Below are positions 41,737-50,167 of a stretch of 64,000 nucleotides of DNA, piece by piece. The position numbers and the translations under genes are program-made. The stretch comes from an uncultured Eubacteriales bacterium (GTDB taxonomy: Bacteria > Bacillota > Clostridia > Christensenellales > CAG-138): assembly GCA_900545265.1 (NCBI GenBank), contig UQYI01000013.1:1-64000 (forward strand), read 5' to 3'. The notes beneath the pieces are model-generated. The model was not told where the DNA came from. It ran no database searches and saw only the letters and a program-made list of their open reading frames with translations. Position 1 is the first letter of the stretch, and every line of letters begins with the position of its first letter.

Positions 41737-41791
41737 TGTATAACAGGCAACAAGTCTGTAGAAAAGGATGACAGGACCGAAATACATCTCT

Positions 41792-42004
41792 TTACACATT
41801 TCGCTTTGGGTTATCAGTCAATCGAAGAAGATAGTCTACGGATACCCCGTAAAAGTTTGCCAGCTGTATCAGAATCGCTGTGGGGATATCCCGCTGATCC
41901 AGCTCATAATTGCTGTATACCTGTTGAGAGCAGTTCAGGTAGGCGGCAACCTCCCTCTGCTTAATATCTCGATCTTCTCTTAAGTCTCGTAAACGTGTTT
42001 TCAT
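41792..42004 (-). CDS. Small XRE-family HTH regulator
   Basis: The 70-residue protein is a complete Cro/C1 helix-turn-helix domain: LRDLREDRDIKQREVAAYLN (5-24), CSQQVYSNYELDQRDIPTAI (25-44), LANFYGVSVDYLLRLTD. It has no other domain. AGGAGG precedes the start. It is divergent from the CFI-box gene, and the space between contains a 12-base perfect inverted repeat, so it probably regulates both. Confidence 0.88.
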   Translation of the reverse strand: MKTRLRDLREDRDIKQREVAAYLNCSQQVYSNYELDQRDIPTAILIQLANFYGVSVDYLLRLTDNPKRNV

Positions 42005-42032
42005 AGTTCCTCCTGAAAAAAATATTTTAGCC

Positions 42033-42078
42033 TACCGCATTTTGTTGTATTGACTTTTACTGCAAAATGCGGTAAATT
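42033..42078 (+). promoter_or_regulatory. Promoter framed by a 12-base perfect inverted repeat
   Basis: TACCGCATTTTG (42033-42044) and CAAAATGCGGTA (42063-42074) are perfect inverted arms with an 18-base spacer. TTGACT (42050-42055) lies between them and, 17 bases on, TAAATT (42073-42078) overlaps the end of the second arm. Binding of the divergent XRE protein to both arms would block this promoter. Confidence 0.75.
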
Positions 42079-42109
42079 AGAAAACATAACAAAGAAGGGA
42101 GGAAAATTT

Positions 42110-42571
42110 ATGGCTTGTCCGTTTTACTGGTATAATCATCATTATGCCTGCATGAAATCGGAGAAAGATGTGAATGAGGATATCTACAGAAGATACTGTC
42201 GTGACTACAACTATGAGAACTGCCCCATTTATAAGCATGAAGAATCTTCCGGATGTTTTTTAACTTCCGCTTGTGTGGAAGCAAAAGGCTTGCCGGATGA
42301 TTGCTACGAACTAACTGTGCTGCGTAAATTCAGAGATACATATCTCAGATTCCTGCCTTGTGGGGAAAAAGAAATTGCGGAGTATTATTTTGTCGCTCCG
42401 CAAATCGTATCTGCCATTAAGAAAAGAGAGGACTATTTATGTATCTTTGATTCCATCTACACAAAACTCGTAAAACATTGCGTGAATATGATAGAACGTG
42501 GTGACAACGAAAAGGCTCATATCCTGTACAGGGATACCATTCAGCAACTTCGAACACAGTATTTGGTGTAG
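42110..42571 (+). CDS. CFI-box protein, cysteine-rich, unknown function
   Basis: A 153-residue protein with the CFI-box-like segment GCFLTSACVEAKGLPDDCYE followed by LTVLRKFRDTYL (48-79). Cysteines at 3, 14, 30 and 38 (PFYWYNHHYACMK, YCRDYNYENCP) could bind a metal. No signal peptide or anchor is present. GAAGGGAGG precedes the start. The role is unknown; it is likely controlled by the divergent XRE regulator. Confidence 0.7.
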   Translation: MACPFYWYNHHYACMKSEKDVNEDIYRRYCRDYNYENCPIYKHEESSGCFLTSACVEAKGLPDDCYELTVLRKFRDTYLRFLPCGEKEIAEYYFVAPQIVSAIKKREDYLCIFDSIYTKLVKHCVNMIERGDNEKAHILYRDTIQQLRTQYLV

Positions 42572-42773
42572 CTTTGGGATAAGTGCGCTTTGAAGGCTCG
42601 CAGAGGTTAGGCGGATTGAGAATAACGTGCGCATGTGCGATGATGAAAGCCTGAGAAAAATCGCTTTTAAAAAATATATGCGCAAGGCATTTATAGGGAC
42701 TATTTTAAAACGTTAAAAGAAAAGAGAAAATCATAGATCCATAAAAGCGAGATATAAAAAGGAGAGAATGATA

Positions 42774-43544
42774 ATGACAGTGGAAGAAGCAGAAGCTCTT
42801 GCGAAGCAGGGAAATGTAAATGCAATGATGGCTCTTGGAGACTATTTTTCCAAGAAAGAAAACGATGATTATGATATAGATCGAGCATTGCACTATTATG
42901 AGCTTGCAGCAAATGCGGGTGAACTGCAGGCGATTTTAGAAATGGCTCGTACCTTTCGCTATCGTGCAGATGTTATGTTTTCATTTTATGAAAGTGCGGG
43001 GAAATGCAGCTCAAATGATGCGGATATTGAAAAAGCATATTATTGGGCAAAAAAATTTAGCGAGGATGTGCAGAGCCAAAATGTAGGGGATAGCACTGTA
43101 GAATTTGCCGAGAATAACTTAATGGTAGCAATATCTCGTCTTGCGACATTGTATTACATGGACGAGAAATATGATGATATTGTTCGCATTACCAGAGGCA
43201 TAAAGCATCCGTATGCTCAATCCATATACGGCTATGCCCTCTATAAATTAGCAAATACTGCCCAAGAGATGAAAGATGCTTTTAATGCGCTTAAGAATGC
43301 TGAAAATGATTTGTGTTGGGAAAAAGAGTATCAGACGAAATATAGCCAATTTTTGATTGTGGAGGCAGCTTTATATCTCAGCGCTTTATTCCGCACCATT
43401 TATAACGATGTGGATTCAAGTTATCGCGTTATGTCTTGTATTGCAACACATTCCATTGATGAATCAATTCGGCAATCTGTGCAGGCAGATATGGCAAAGA
43501 AATTCAAGAAAAAACTATTTGGCGGGTACACCTATGCGGATTAA
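42774..43544 (+). CDS. Sel1/TPR-like repeat protein
   Basis: The 256-residue protein has Sel1-type helical pairs: EAEALAKQGNVNAMMALGDY (about 5-24), DIDRALHYYELAANAGELQA (about 36-55) and later EKAYYWAKKF and SIYGYALYKLANTAQEMKDA. Sel1 proteins usually bind other proteins. The start at 42774 has GGAG nine bases upstream; the ATG at 42768 is too close. It is AT-rich compared with the flanking genes, which suggests separate origin. No partner is evident. Confidence 0.72.
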   Translation: MTVEEAEALAKQGNVNAMMALGDYFSKKENDDYDIDRALHYYELAANAGELQAILEMARTFRYRADVMFSFYESAGKCSSNDADIEKAYYWAKKFSEDVQSQNVGDSTVEFAENNLMVAISRLATLYYMDEKYDDIVRITRGIKHPYAQSIYGYALYKLANTAQEMKDAFNALKNAENDLCWEKEYQTKYSQFLIVEAALYLSALFRTIYNDVDSSYRVMSCIATHSIDESIRQSVQADMAKKFKKKLFGGYTYAD

Positions 43545-43564
43545 GCGCTGTACCCAATATATGA

Positions 43565-43792
43565 GGGAAAATAGGGGGTGTATTCCATCAGGCTTTTGGC
43601 AGCACTTATGGAAATCTTGTAATTACATTTGGCAGTGAAGACAGATATGTATTCATGAAGGTATCCACAAGTATTTCCAGAGGTGCAGCGTTAAAAACAA
43701 ATGCGGGACAACTGGAGCCGGAACATACACATTGGACGGAAATTATGTTGGATGTAATAGATGCAGTCGCGGAAGGTTGCCGTATAGAATAA
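43565..43792 (+). pseudogene. 3' fragment of an unknown gene
   Basis: An open frame without a start reads VFHQAFGSTYGNLVITFGSE then DRYVFMKVSTSISRGAALKT and ends in VIDAVAEGCRIE before a stop at 43790-43792. The composition is protein-like, but the 5' part is lost after the in-frame stop at 43562. It is probably a decayed accessory gene. Confidence 0.4.
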
Positions 43793-43815
43793 AATGATAT
43801 ATTATTTCCGCCCTT

Positions 43816-43844
43816 GCAAAAAGAGAAAAACTCCCGTATACTTA
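43816..43844 (+). promoter_or_regulatory. Promoter of the lysine fermentation operon
   Basis: TTGCAA (43816-43821) and TATACT (43839-43844) are separated by exactly 17 bases; the transcript would begin just before the lysine riboswitch. Confidence 0.8.
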
Positions 43845-43860
43845 TAGTACAAAAAAATAA

Positions 43861-44058
43861 GATGATAGAGGTGCGGTGCGTTGTGTACCCGGAAAAGAAA
43901 CCTGGTGGCAGAGGTTTTTCCGAAGAAGGAGCGTTCCGCCGAAAGAGCGGGCATTGCTGCGGCCCGTATCTTGGGAGTCGGAGGGACGCTTCGATTACTG
44001 TCGTCCAACATCGGATGATGCGCTATGAAGAGTTTATTTCTTCATAGCGTGTTTTTTT
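43861..44058 (+). promoter_or_regulatory. Lysine riboswitch with overlapping terminator, ON geometry
   Basis: The 5' end ATAGAGGTGCG (43865-43875) and the internal GGAGCGTTCCGCCGAAAGAG match the lysine (L-box) aptamer core, and ACTGTC occurs at 43997-44002. P1 is formed by ATAG (43865-43868) and CTAT (44023-44026). The following terminator stem is CGCTATGAAGA (44021-44031) with TCTTCATAGCG (44039-44049), then a T run. The P1 3' strand is thus part of the terminator's 5' arm. Lysine binding should hold P1 closed and prevent termination. This fits a catabolic operon that should be induced by lysine. Confidence 0.85.
44021..44058 (+). terminator. Conditional terminator of the lysine riboswitch
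   Basis: An 11-base perfect stem with a 7-base loop, followed by TGTTTTTTT. Its 5' arm overlaps the aptamer P1 strand. Confidence 0.85.
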
Positions 44059-44120
44059 AGGACGGAGTGCTATAGAACCATGGTTTTACGGCGCTCTTAT
44101 TTTTATTAAAGGAGGTTTTT

Positions 44121-44501
44121 ATGAAGGTTGTGATTCGCTTGCGCATGAGTGCGCATGATGCTCACTACGGTGGAAACCTGGTGGACGGTGCTCGGATGCT
44201 CCAGCTGTTTGGGGATGTGGCCACAGAGCTGCTTATTCGCCGGGATGGGGATGAAGGGCTGTTCTGCGCCTATGATATGGTAGAGTTCAAGGCGCCTGTT
44301 TATGCCGGTGACTTTATCGAAGCGGAAGGCGAGATCGTTTCTGAGGGAAACACTTCCCGAAAGATGGTATTTGAAGCCAGGAAGGTCATTTCTGCCCGGC
44401 CGGATATCAATGATTCCGCTGCCGAAGTGCTCTCGGAGCCTATCGTCGTTTGCCGTGCCAGCGGTACCTGCGTGACCCCCAAGGATAAGCAGCGTTTTTA
44501 A
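44121..44501 (+). CDS. kal: 3-aminobutyryl-CoA ammonia lyase
   Basis: Kal removes ammonia from L-3-aminobutyryl-CoA to crotonyl-CoA in lysine fermentation. The 126-residue hotdog-fold protein has MSAHDAHYGGNLVDGARMLQ (9-28), including the conserved aspartate and histidine, and FKAPVYAGDFIEAEGEIVSE. It follows AAAGGAGG, 60 bases after the riboswitch terminator, and is the first gene of the operon. Confidence 0.92.
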   Translation: MKVVIRLRMSAHDAHYGGNLVDGARMLQLFGDVATELLIRRDGDEGLFCAYDMVEFKAPVYAGDFIEAEGEIVSEGNTSRKMVFEARKVISARPDINDSAAEVLSEPIVVCRASGTCVTPKDKQRF

Positions 44502-44516
44502 ATCAGGAGGGTGCAT

Positions 44517-45341
44517 ATGGAAAAACTTATTATTACCGCAGCCATTTGCGGCGCAGAAGTTACTAAAGAACAGAACCCTGCCGTTCCCTATACCGTAGCA
44601 GAAATTGCCCGTGAAGCCCGCCTTTCCTATGAAGCGGGAGCCGCAGTGATCCATCTGCATGTCCGGGAGGATGACGGTACGCCCACCCAGCGTAAGGAAC
44701 GTTTTGAAGAATGCATTGCCGCTATCAAGGCGGAATGTCCCGATGTGATCATTCTGCCTACCACCGGCGGTGCCGTGGGCATGAGTGCAGAAGAACGCCT
44801 GACCGCTACGGAGCTTTATCCGGAGATTGCCACCCTGGATTGCGGTACCTGCAACTTTGGCGACGATATCTTTGTGAACGATATGCCCATGCTCCGTGCT
44901 TTCGGCAAGCGGATGATCGAAAATCATATTAAGCCCGAGTTCGAATGTTTTGAGCGCGGACATCTGGATACCGCTATCCGCCTGGCAGAAAAGGGGCTGG
45001 CTCCCGGCCATCCCATGCAGGTGAATCTAGTGCTGGGTGTTCCCGGATGCACCCCTGCTACAGTGGAGGACCTGGTATATCTGGTAGACCGTCTTCCTAA
45101 AGATGCCACCTGGACCGTTACCGGCGTGGGCCGGGGAGCATTCCCCATGGCAGCCGCAGCCATTGCTATGGGCGGTAATGTGAGGGTAGGCTTTGAAGAT
45201 AACATTTACCTGGAAAAGGGCGTAAAAGCCGCCAGCAACGGCGAACTGGTCGCCAAGGTCGTGCGCCTTGCACGGGAACTTGGCCGTCCCATCGCCACGC
45301 CTGCAGAGGCAAGGAAGATCCTGGGCCTGGAAGCAAAGTAA
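44517..45341 (+). CDS. kce: 3-keto-5-aminohexanoate cleavage enzyme
   Basis: Kce is a zinc-dependent beta-keto acid cleavage enzyme (BKACE) that converts 3-keto-5-aminohexanoate and acetyl-CoA to 3-aminobutyryl-CoA and acetoacetate. The 274-residue TIM barrel has the metal motif VIHLHVREDDG (about 44-54), LPTTGGAVGM (about 80-89) and FECFERGHL. ATG 44517 lies six bases after AGGAGG; GTG 44511 abuts the site and is rejected. Confidence 0.95.
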   Translation: MEKLIITAAICGAEVTKEQNPAVPYTVAEIAREARLSYEAGAAVIHLHVREDDGTPTQRKERFEECIAAIKAECPDVIILPTTGGAVGMSAEERLTATELYPEIATLDCGTCNFGDDIFVNDMPMLRAFGKRMIENHIKPEFECFERGHLDTAIRLAEKGLAPGHPMQVNLVLGVPGCTPATVEDLVYLVDRLPKDATWTVTGVGRGAFPMAAAAIAMGGNVRVGFEDNIYLEKGVKAASNGELVAKVVRLARELGRPIATPAEARKILGLEAK

Positions 45342-45417
45342 TCTGAATTCGTTTTATCCCGTTTATCCTGCGTCGCAAAGGGCGCAACAAAATAAAATAT
45401 TTTTGGAGGAATCATTT

Positions 45418-46461
45418 ATGGCACTCAAAGGCAACAAGTACGGTACTCATCGCGTTATTGAACCCAAGGGCGTTCTCACTCAGGCTGCTTACAAGATCGA
45501 CAACAACATGGATACTCTCTACAGCAATGAGATCATCTGTGATGTACAGAGCCTGAACATCGACTCCGCCTCCTTCACTCAGATCGCAGAAGCCTGCGGC
45601 GGTGACGAGCAGAAGATCGGCGAGATGATCCTCTCCATCGTAGGCGAGCGGGGCAAGCAGCAGAATCCCGTTACCGGCAGCGGTGGTATGTTCATCGGCA
45701 CCGTGGCCTATATCGGCGAGGATCTGAAGGATACCTGCCCCCTGAAGGTAGGCGATAAGATTGCCTCGCTGGTATCCCTGTCTCTGACTCCTCTGCGCAT
45801 TGATAAGATCAAGGCCATCCATAAGGATATCGACCGCGTGGATATCGAAGGCAAAGCCGTTCTCTTTGAAAGCGGCATTTACGCCAAGCTTCCCGATGAT
45901 ATGAGCGAACCTCTGGCTCTGGCCGCTCTGGACGTGGCTGGTGCCCCCGCACAGGCTCGCAAGCTCCCCAAGGAAGGGGATTCCGTCCTTATTCTGGGCG
46001 CTAACGGCAAAAGCGGTGTTCTTTGCGGCTACGAAGCCATGAAGAAAGTCGGACCCAAGGGCAATGTGGTGGGTCTTGTCCGTAACCCTGCTCAGGTGGC
46101 ACCCCTCATGGAATTGGGCGTGTATCATAAGGTCATCGTAGCATCCGCTACTGAACCTGTAGCCGTACTGGAAGCTGCTCTGGCCGCCAACGATGGCAAA
46201 GAGTATGATCTTTCCATCAGCTGCGTCAATACTCCCAACTGTGAGATGAGCGCCATTCTGCCCGTTCGCGACGGCGGTATCGTGTACTTCTTCTCCATGG
46301 CCACCTCTTTCACCAAGGCTGCTCTGGGCGCAGAAGGCATCGGCAAGGATGTTACCATGATCGTGGGCAACGGTTATACCAAGGACCATGCCGACATCAC
46401 CCTGAACGTCCTCAGAGAAAACGAGAAGATCCGTAAGCTCTTTGACGAGAAGTACGTTTAA
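45418..46461 (+). CDS. kdd: L-erythro-3,5-diaminohexanoate dehydrogenase
   Basis: Kdd deaminates 3,5-diaminohexanoate to 3-keto-5-aminohexanoate with NAD+. The 347-residue protein begins KGNKYGTHRVIEPKGVLTQA, the family hallmark, and has the Rossmann loop SVLILGANGKSGVLCGYEAM (about 188-207). TGGAGG precedes the start; longer readings run into kce. Confidence 0.95.
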   Translation: MALKGNKYGTHRVIEPKGVLTQAAYKIDNNMDTLYSNEIICDVQSLNIDSASFTQIAEACGGDEQKIGEMILSIVGERGKQQNPVTGSGGMFIGTVAYIGEDLKDTCPLKVGDKIASLVSLSLTPLRIDKIKAIHKDIDRVDIEGKAVLFESGIYAKLPDDMSEPLALAALDVAGAPAQARKLPKEGDSVLILGANGKSGVLCGYEAMKKVGPKGNVVGLVRNPAQVAPLMELGVYHKVIVASATEPVAVLEAALAANDGKEYDLSISCVNTPNCEMSAILPVRDGGIVYFFSMATSFTKAALGAEGIGKDVTMIVGNGYTKDHADITLNVLRENEKIRKLFDEKYV

Positions 46462-46505
46462 GCCGTCCCTTTCCACCAAGATCTTTTTCCCGTAAGGAGG
46501 ATCCC

Positions 46506-47768
46506 ATGGTATTTGAAAATAAAGCCCGGGCTTTCGGTGCCTTTGCCGATGTGCCCGAGGAACAGTGGAATGATTGGCATTGGCAGGTAGCCAACCGCAT
46601 CGAAACTCTGGATCAGCTCAAGCAGCATCTTGCTCTGACCAAAGAGGAGGAGATGGGGGTGGAAAAAACGCTGGGCCGCCTGCGTATGGCCATCACGCCT
46701 TACTATCTGTCTCTGATCGATCCCAACGATCCTTTTGATCCTGTTCGCCGTCAGGCTATCCCTACGGCAGCGGAACTGGACGCTGCTCCCTATGAGGATG
46801 CCGATCCCCTCCACGAGGATACGGATTCTCCCGTCAAGGGACTGACGCATCGGTATCCTGACAGAGTGCTGCTGCTGGTCACGGATCAGTGCTCCATGTA
46901 TTGCCGCCACTGCACTCGCCGCCGCTTTGCCGGTCAGACGGATTGCGCCGTGCCCATGGAGCAGATCGAAAAGTGCATCGAGTATGTGCGAACCCATCCT
47001 CAGGTGCGGGACGTACTCCTTTCCGGAGGAGACGCCCTCATGCTGGGAGACGGCTTGCTGGAGAAAATTATCTCTGAACTGCGAGCCATTGAGCATGTGG
47101 AGATCATCCGGCTGGGGTCCCGGACCCCGGTTGTCTGCCCGCAGCGGATCACGCCCGAGTTGTGCAACATGCTCAAAAAGTATCATCCCGTATGGCTGAA
47201 CACCCATTTCAATACGCCTCATGAAGTAACGCCGGAGGCCGCTAAAGCCTGTGCCATGCTGGCCGATGCAGGTATTCCTCTGGGGAATCAGAGCGTTCTG
47301 CTGGCAGGTATCAACGACTGCCCCCATATCATGAAGGAACTGGTGCATAAGCTTGTGCAAATGCGGGTCCGGCCCTATTACATCTATGCCTGCGATCCTT
47401 CTCTGGGTCTGAGTCATTTTCGTACTCCCGTCAGCAAAGGGATCGAGATCATGGAAGCTCTCCGGGGGCATACCAGCGGCTTCTGCGTGCCTACCTTCGT
47501 GGTGGATGCGCCTGGCGGCGGCGGAAAGACTCCGGTAATGCCCAATTATGTGATCTCCCAGACGCCTCGTAAGGTAGTGCTGCGGAATTTCGAGGGCGTT
47601 ATCACTACCTATACAGAGCCCGGCAACTACAAGAATGAATGTCATTGCCCGGTCTGCACCGGCCAAAGGCAGGATCCGGAAGTAGGCGTAGCCGGTCTGG
47701 AAGTAGGACTGGAGCAGAAATATATGGAACCCAAAGGCCTAAAGCGCGGTCTGCATCTGGGTGAATGA
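46506..47768 (+). CDS. kamA: Lysine 2,3-aminomutase
   Basis: KamA converts L-lysine to L-beta-lysine using a [4Fe-4S] cluster, S-adenosylmethionine and PLP. The radical-SAM cysteines are C129, C133 and C136 in DQCSMYCRHCTRRR; the PLP lysine is K341 in GGGGKTPVMPNY. Length (420 residues) matches the clostridial enzyme. AAGGAGG precedes the start. The kamD start is two bases after this stop. Confidence 0.97.
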   Translation: MVFENKARAFGAFADVPEEQWNDWHWQVANRIETLDQLKQHLALTKEEEMGVEKTLGRLRMAITPYYLSLIDPNDPFDPVRRQAIPTAAELDAAPYEDADPLHEDTDSPVKGLTHRYPDRVLLLVTDQCSMYCRHCTRRRFAGQTDCAVPMEQIEKCIEYVRTHPQVRDVLLSGGDALMLGDGLLEKIISELRAIEHVEIIRLGSRTPVVCPQRITPELCNMLKKYHPVWLNTHFNTPHEVTPEAAKACAMLADAGIPLGNQSVLLAGINDCPHIMKELVHKLVQMRVRPYYIYACDPSLGLSHFRTPVSKGIEIMEALRGHTSGFCVPTFVVDAPGGGGKTPVMPNYVISQTPRKVVLRNFEGVITTYTEPGNYKNECHCPVCTGQRQDPEVGVAGLEVGLEQKYMEPKGLKRGLHLGE

Positions 47769-47769
47769 T

Positions 47770-49332
47770 ATGGAAAGCAAGCTGAATCTTAACTGGGCCC
47801 TGGTGGAACAAGCCAGGGCCTCGGCCAAAAAGGTGGCGGAAGAAACCCAGGCATTTATTGACCGGCACACTACGGTCACGGTGGAGCGGGCCGTATGCCG
47901 GCTGCTCGGCATCGATGGCATCAACGAAGTAGGTGTACCTTTGCCCAACGTAGTGGTGGATCACATGGTGGAAAAGGGGTTGCTGCCTCTTGGTGCCTGC
48001 TATGCCGTGGGCAACGCCATGGCAGAAACGGGACTTTCTCCCCAACAGATTGCCGAAATGGTAGAGCGTGGAGAACTGGATCTTTCTGCCGTCCCTGCCC
48101 ATGATCAGAAGCAGATCGAAGATGTCATTCTGCCGGTAGCTTCCGCTTATGTAGCGCGAATCAAGGCAAACCGGGCGGAACGGGATGCGTTTTTGAACGA
48201 GTACGGGGATAAACAGGGGCCTTTGCTGTATGTTATCGTGGCCACCGGCAATATCTATGAGGATATCGTTCAAGCGAAGGCCGCTGCCAGGCAGGGGGCG
48301 GACGTTATCGCCGTGATCCGTACCACCGGGCAAAGTCTGCTGGATTATGTGCCTTACGGTGCTACTACGGAAGGCTTTGGGGGCACCTACGCCACGCAGG
48401 AGAATTTCCGTCTGATGCGGGCAGCGCTTGATGAAGTGGGAGCCGAAGAAAAGCGGTACATTCGCCTGTGTAACTACTGCTCCGGCCTGTGCATGCCCGA
48501 GATCGCAGCCATGGGTGCATTGGAGCGATTGGACGTTATGCTCAATGACGCTCTGTACGGCATCCTTTTCCGGGATATCAACATGCAGCGTACGCTGGTG
48601 GATCAAAACTTCTCCCGCCGCATCAACGGCTGCGCTGGCATCATCATCAATACAGGTGAGGATAACTACCTGACCACCGCCGATGCCGTGGAAGAAGCCC
48701 ATACAGTGCTGGCCAGTCAGTTCCTTAACGAGCAGTTTGCTCTGTGCGCCGGTCTTCCGGAGGAACAGCAGGGACTGGGCCATGCCTTTGAGATCGACCC
48801 TGCCCGGGAAGACGGATTCCTTTATGAACTGGCCCAGGCACAGATGGCACGGGAGATCTTTCCCAATGCACCTTTGAAGTATATGCCCCCTACCAAGTTC
48901 ATGACGGGCAATATTTTTCGGGGGCATGTGCAGGATGCGCTGTTCAATATGGTCACCATTCTCACCGGACAGCGGATCCATCTGCTGGGCATGCTTACCG
49001 AAGCTATCCATACGCCCTTCATGTCCGATCGGGCACTGTCCATAGAAAACGCCCGATACATCTTCAGTACCATGAAGGATCTGGGAGCGGAGATCTCCTT
49101 TAAACAGGATGGTATCATGGCCCGCCGGGCAGACGAAGTGCTGCATAAGGCCGCAGATTTGCTGGCAGAGATCGAGCGAAACGGCCTGTTCGCTACATTG
49201 GAGAAGGGCACTTTTGCGGATATCAAGCGGGGCAGGGAAGCAGGAAAGGGTCTGGAAGGCGTTACTGTCAAGGATGCCCTGTATTATAACCCCTTCCCGG
49301 AGTTGATGGAAGATAAGGAGGCGGTACAATGA
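47770..49332 (+). CDS. kamD: Lysine 5,6-aminomutase alpha subunit
   Basis: With KamE it moves the terminal amino group of beta-lysine to give 3,5-diaminohexanoate, using adenosylcobalamin and PLP. The 520-residue protein has the typical N-terminal helical part with FIDRHTTVTVERAVCRLLGI and the TIM-barrel segments VIRTTGQSLLDYVPYGATTE and RYIRLCNYCSGLCMPEIAAM. ATG 47770 is preferred over GTG 47761, which overlaps kamA. Confidence 0.96.
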   Translation: MESKLNLNWALVEQARASAKKVAEETQAFIDRHTTVTVERAVCRLLGIDGINEVGVPLPNVVVDHMVEKGLLPLGACYAVGNAMAETGLSPQQIAEMVERGELDLSAVPAHDQKQIEDVILPVASAYVARIKANRAERDAFLNEYGDKQGPLLYVIVATGNIYEDIVQAKAAARQGADVIAVIRTTGQSLLDYVPYGATTEGFGGTYATQENFRLMRAALDEVGAEEKRYIRLCNYCSGLCMPEIAAMGALERLDVMLNDALYGILFRDINMQRTLVDQNFSRRINGCAGIIINTGEDNYLTTADAVEEAHTVLASQFLNEQFALCAGLPEEQQGLGHAFEIDPAREDGFLYELAQAQMAREIFPNAPLKYMPPTKFMTGNIFRGHVQDALFNMVTILTGQRIHLLGMLTEAIHTPFMSDRALSIENARYIFSTMKDLGAEISFKQDGIMARRADEVLHKAADLLAEIERNGLFATLEKGTFADIKRGREAGKGLEGVTVKDALYYNPFPELMEDKEAVQ

Positions 49333-50120
49333 GCGGTGGACTGTACAATATGAGCAGCCATGACTTCGACCGCACACTGGATCTTTCCAAGCTCAAAGCC
49401 TATGGCGATACCATGAACGACGGCAAGGTGCAGCTGAGCTTTACTCTGCCTGTCAAAGACGATGAACGAGGAGTGGAGGCTGCCCGGCAGCTGGCCCAGA
49501 AGATGGGGCTTAACGAACCTAACGTAGCCCTTTCTCAAAAACTGGATGACAGTTTTACTTTTTATGTAGTCTATGGTTCCTGTATTCACACGGTAGACTA
49601 CGAGCATATCGAAGTCAAAACCGTTGGAGATCATGTTATGTCCATGGAGGAGGTCAATGACTTCATCCGGGAGCATTTCGGTCGGAAGCTGATTTTTGTA
49701 GGCGCTTCCACCGGTACCGATGCGCATACTGTGGGTATCGATGCTATCATGAACCGAAAGGGATTCGCCGGACACTATGGACTGGAGCGCTATGAGATGA
49801 TAAAAGCTTACAATCTGGGCGCTCAGGTGGAGAACGAAGACTTCATTCGGAAAGCCGTGGAACTGAACGCGGATGTGCTCCTGGTGTCTCAGACTGTCAC
49901 CCAGAAGGATATCCATATCCAGAACCTTACCAATCTGGTGGAGCTTCTGGAAGCGGAAGGCCTGCGGGATCGGTTTATTCTGGAATGCGGCGGCGCTCGT
50001 ATCACCCACGAACTGGCCAAGGAATTGGGATACGATGCCGGCTTTGGTCCGCGGAAGTTTGCCGAGGATTGCGCTACCTTTGCCGTGGAGGAAATGGTCC
50101 GCAGAGGACTTGGCAAGTAA
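49329..50120 (+). CDS. kamE: Lysine 5,6-aminomutase beta subunit (B12-binding)
   Basis: The 263-residue subunit binds cobalamin base-off through DxHxxG, seen as D131-H133-G136 in GTDAHTVGID. The N-terminal part (about 25-110) carries the PLP-interacting region. Later strands VLLVSQTVTQKDIHIQNLTN and ILECGGARITHELAKELGYD complete the Rossmann-like domain. ATG overlaps the kamD stop by 4 bases. This is the link to the B12 salvage operon in the window. Confidence 0.96.
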   Translation: MSGGLYNMSSHDFDRTLDLSKLKAYGDTMNDGKVQLSFTLPVKDDERGVEAARQLAQKMGLNEPNVALSQKLDDSFTFYVVYGSCIHTVDYEHIEVKTVGDHVMSMEEVNDFIREHFGRKLIFVGASTGTDAHTVGIDAIMNRKGFAGHYGLERYEMIKAYNLGAQVENEDFIRKAVELNADVLLVSQTVTQKDIHIQNLTNLVELLEAEGLRDRFILECGGARITHELAKELGYDAGFGPRKFAEDCATFAVEEMVRRGLGK

Positions 50121-50133
50121 CTCTTATGCAGAA

Positions 50134-50166
50134 AAGCGGAAGGATTACTCCTTCCGCATTTTTTGT
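50134..50166. terminator. Bidirectional terminator after kamE
   Basis: GCGGAAGG and CCTTCCGC form the stem with a T run on the plus strand; the convergent gene ends two bases beyond. Confidence 0.85.
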
Positions 50167-50167
50167 T

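Noticed and set aside
42634..42717. A 27-codon frame (MCDDESLRKIAFKKYMRKAF...) before the Sel1 gene.
   Set aside because: No ribosome site and too short to judge; it may be a fragment but the support is weak.
47605..49377. A 590-codon open frame on the minus strand opposite kamD.
   Set aside because: It is the complement of a strongly coding lysine 5,6-aminomutase gene; residues are rich in His, Gln and Cys as in antisense frames.
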